From NCBI GenBank assembly GCA_023230175.1, contig JALNXV010000191.1, positions 1 through 6,955 of the forward strand: a DNA stretch of 6,955 bases, read 5' to 3'. The DNA comes from Candidatus Cloacimonadota bacterium (lineage in GTDB: Bacteria; Cloacimonadota; Cloacimonadia; Cloacimonadales; WRIO01). A model generated the notes under the pieces. It saw only the letters and a program-made list of their open reading frames with translations, was not told the origin of the DNA and did not search any database. Position numbers and translations under genes: made by a program. The stretch's first letter is position 1. Every line of letters starts with the position of its first letter. Positions 6,885-6,955 of the stretch are shown in pieces.

Positions 6885-6955
6885 CAAGCTAGGATGCTTG
6901 CACAACAAAACAATGTGCAAGCAAGGATGCTCGCACAACAAAACAATGTGCAAGC
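6885..6955. repeat. 33-bp tandem repeat array running off the window
   Basis: Two full 33-bp units (6885-6917, 6918-6950) and the first 5 bp of a third (6951-6955) lie head to tail with no spacer. The two full copies differ at two positions: the sixth base (T or A) and the fifteenth (T or C). Each unit contains two inverted repeats, CAAGC with GCTTG and GCACA with TGTGC. Across the first junction GCTTGCACA pairs perfectly with TGTGCAAGC around a 9-nt loop. The unit length is a multiple of three, and one plus-strand frame reads MLAQQNNVQAR repeatedly, but no convincing start codon precedes it. The total copy number is not visible. It is probably a minisatellite-type intergenic repeat; a coding or structured-RNA role is possible. 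Confidence 0.85.

Noticed and set aside
6743..6946. Minus-strand 67-residue open frame over the hairpin and repeats
   Set aside because: The Cys-rich sequence is just the complement of the 33-bp repeat, followed by AT-rich translation; there is no ribosome site in view, and its apparent start lies inside a repeat unit.
6885..6955. CRISPR array
   Set aside because: The repeats are directly adjacent with no unique spacers, and no cas gene is present.

Overview
The window is AT-rich DNA from a diderm (Gram-negative type) bacterium that makes lipid A. Its centre is a compact plus-strand cluster: a Skp/OmpH-type periplasmic chaperone, lpxD, a fused lpxC-fabZ, and lpxA. The LpxC-FabZ fusion is characteristic of Bacteroidota and related FCB-group lineages. 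Clear GGAGG ribosome-binding sites and a near-consensus TTGACA/TACAAT promoter are atypical of Bacteroidota proper, so another FCB lineage (for example Cloacimonadota) is a reasonable guess. Taxonomy is inference; no marker gene settles it.

Layout. At the left edge is the C-terminal 61 codons of a beta-propeller (LVIVD-type repeat) protein (3-188), followed by a complete paralogous lipoprotein (241-1290). A long hairpin with T-runs on both strands (1304-1333) separates it from a convergent, divergent-sequence phosphoglycerate kinase on the minus strand (1341-2642). A 274-bp AT-rich intergenic region (2643-2916) carries a strong pgk promoter facing left, a weaker candidate promoter for the lipid A cluster facing right, and a recurring ATCAATA motif. 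The cluster runs from 2917 to 6667 with gaps of only 2, 2 and 12 nt between genes, and ends at a hairpin-plus-T-run terminator (6686-6720).

The last ~235 bp has no convincing gene. It holds a near-perfect 13-bp-arm hairpin (6760-6793) and the start of a 33-bp tandem repeat array (6885 to the window end) with internal palindromes. This is the least explained part of the window.

How the genes work together. LpxA acylates UDP-GlcNAc, the LpxC half of the fusion deacetylates the product, and LpxD adds the second hydroxyacyl chain. The FabZ half works in the fatty acid elongation cycle that draws on the same beta-hydroxyacyl-ACP pool used by LpxA and LpxD. Skp escorts outer-membrane proteins across the periplasm, so the cluster is an outer-membrane biogenesis unit. 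No lpxB or bamA is seen inside the window. The exciting-system hypothesis is not strongly supported: most of the window is housekeeping. The items most worth a second look are the 33-bp repeat array, the altered phosphoglycerate kinase active-site motifs and the hairpin next to the array.
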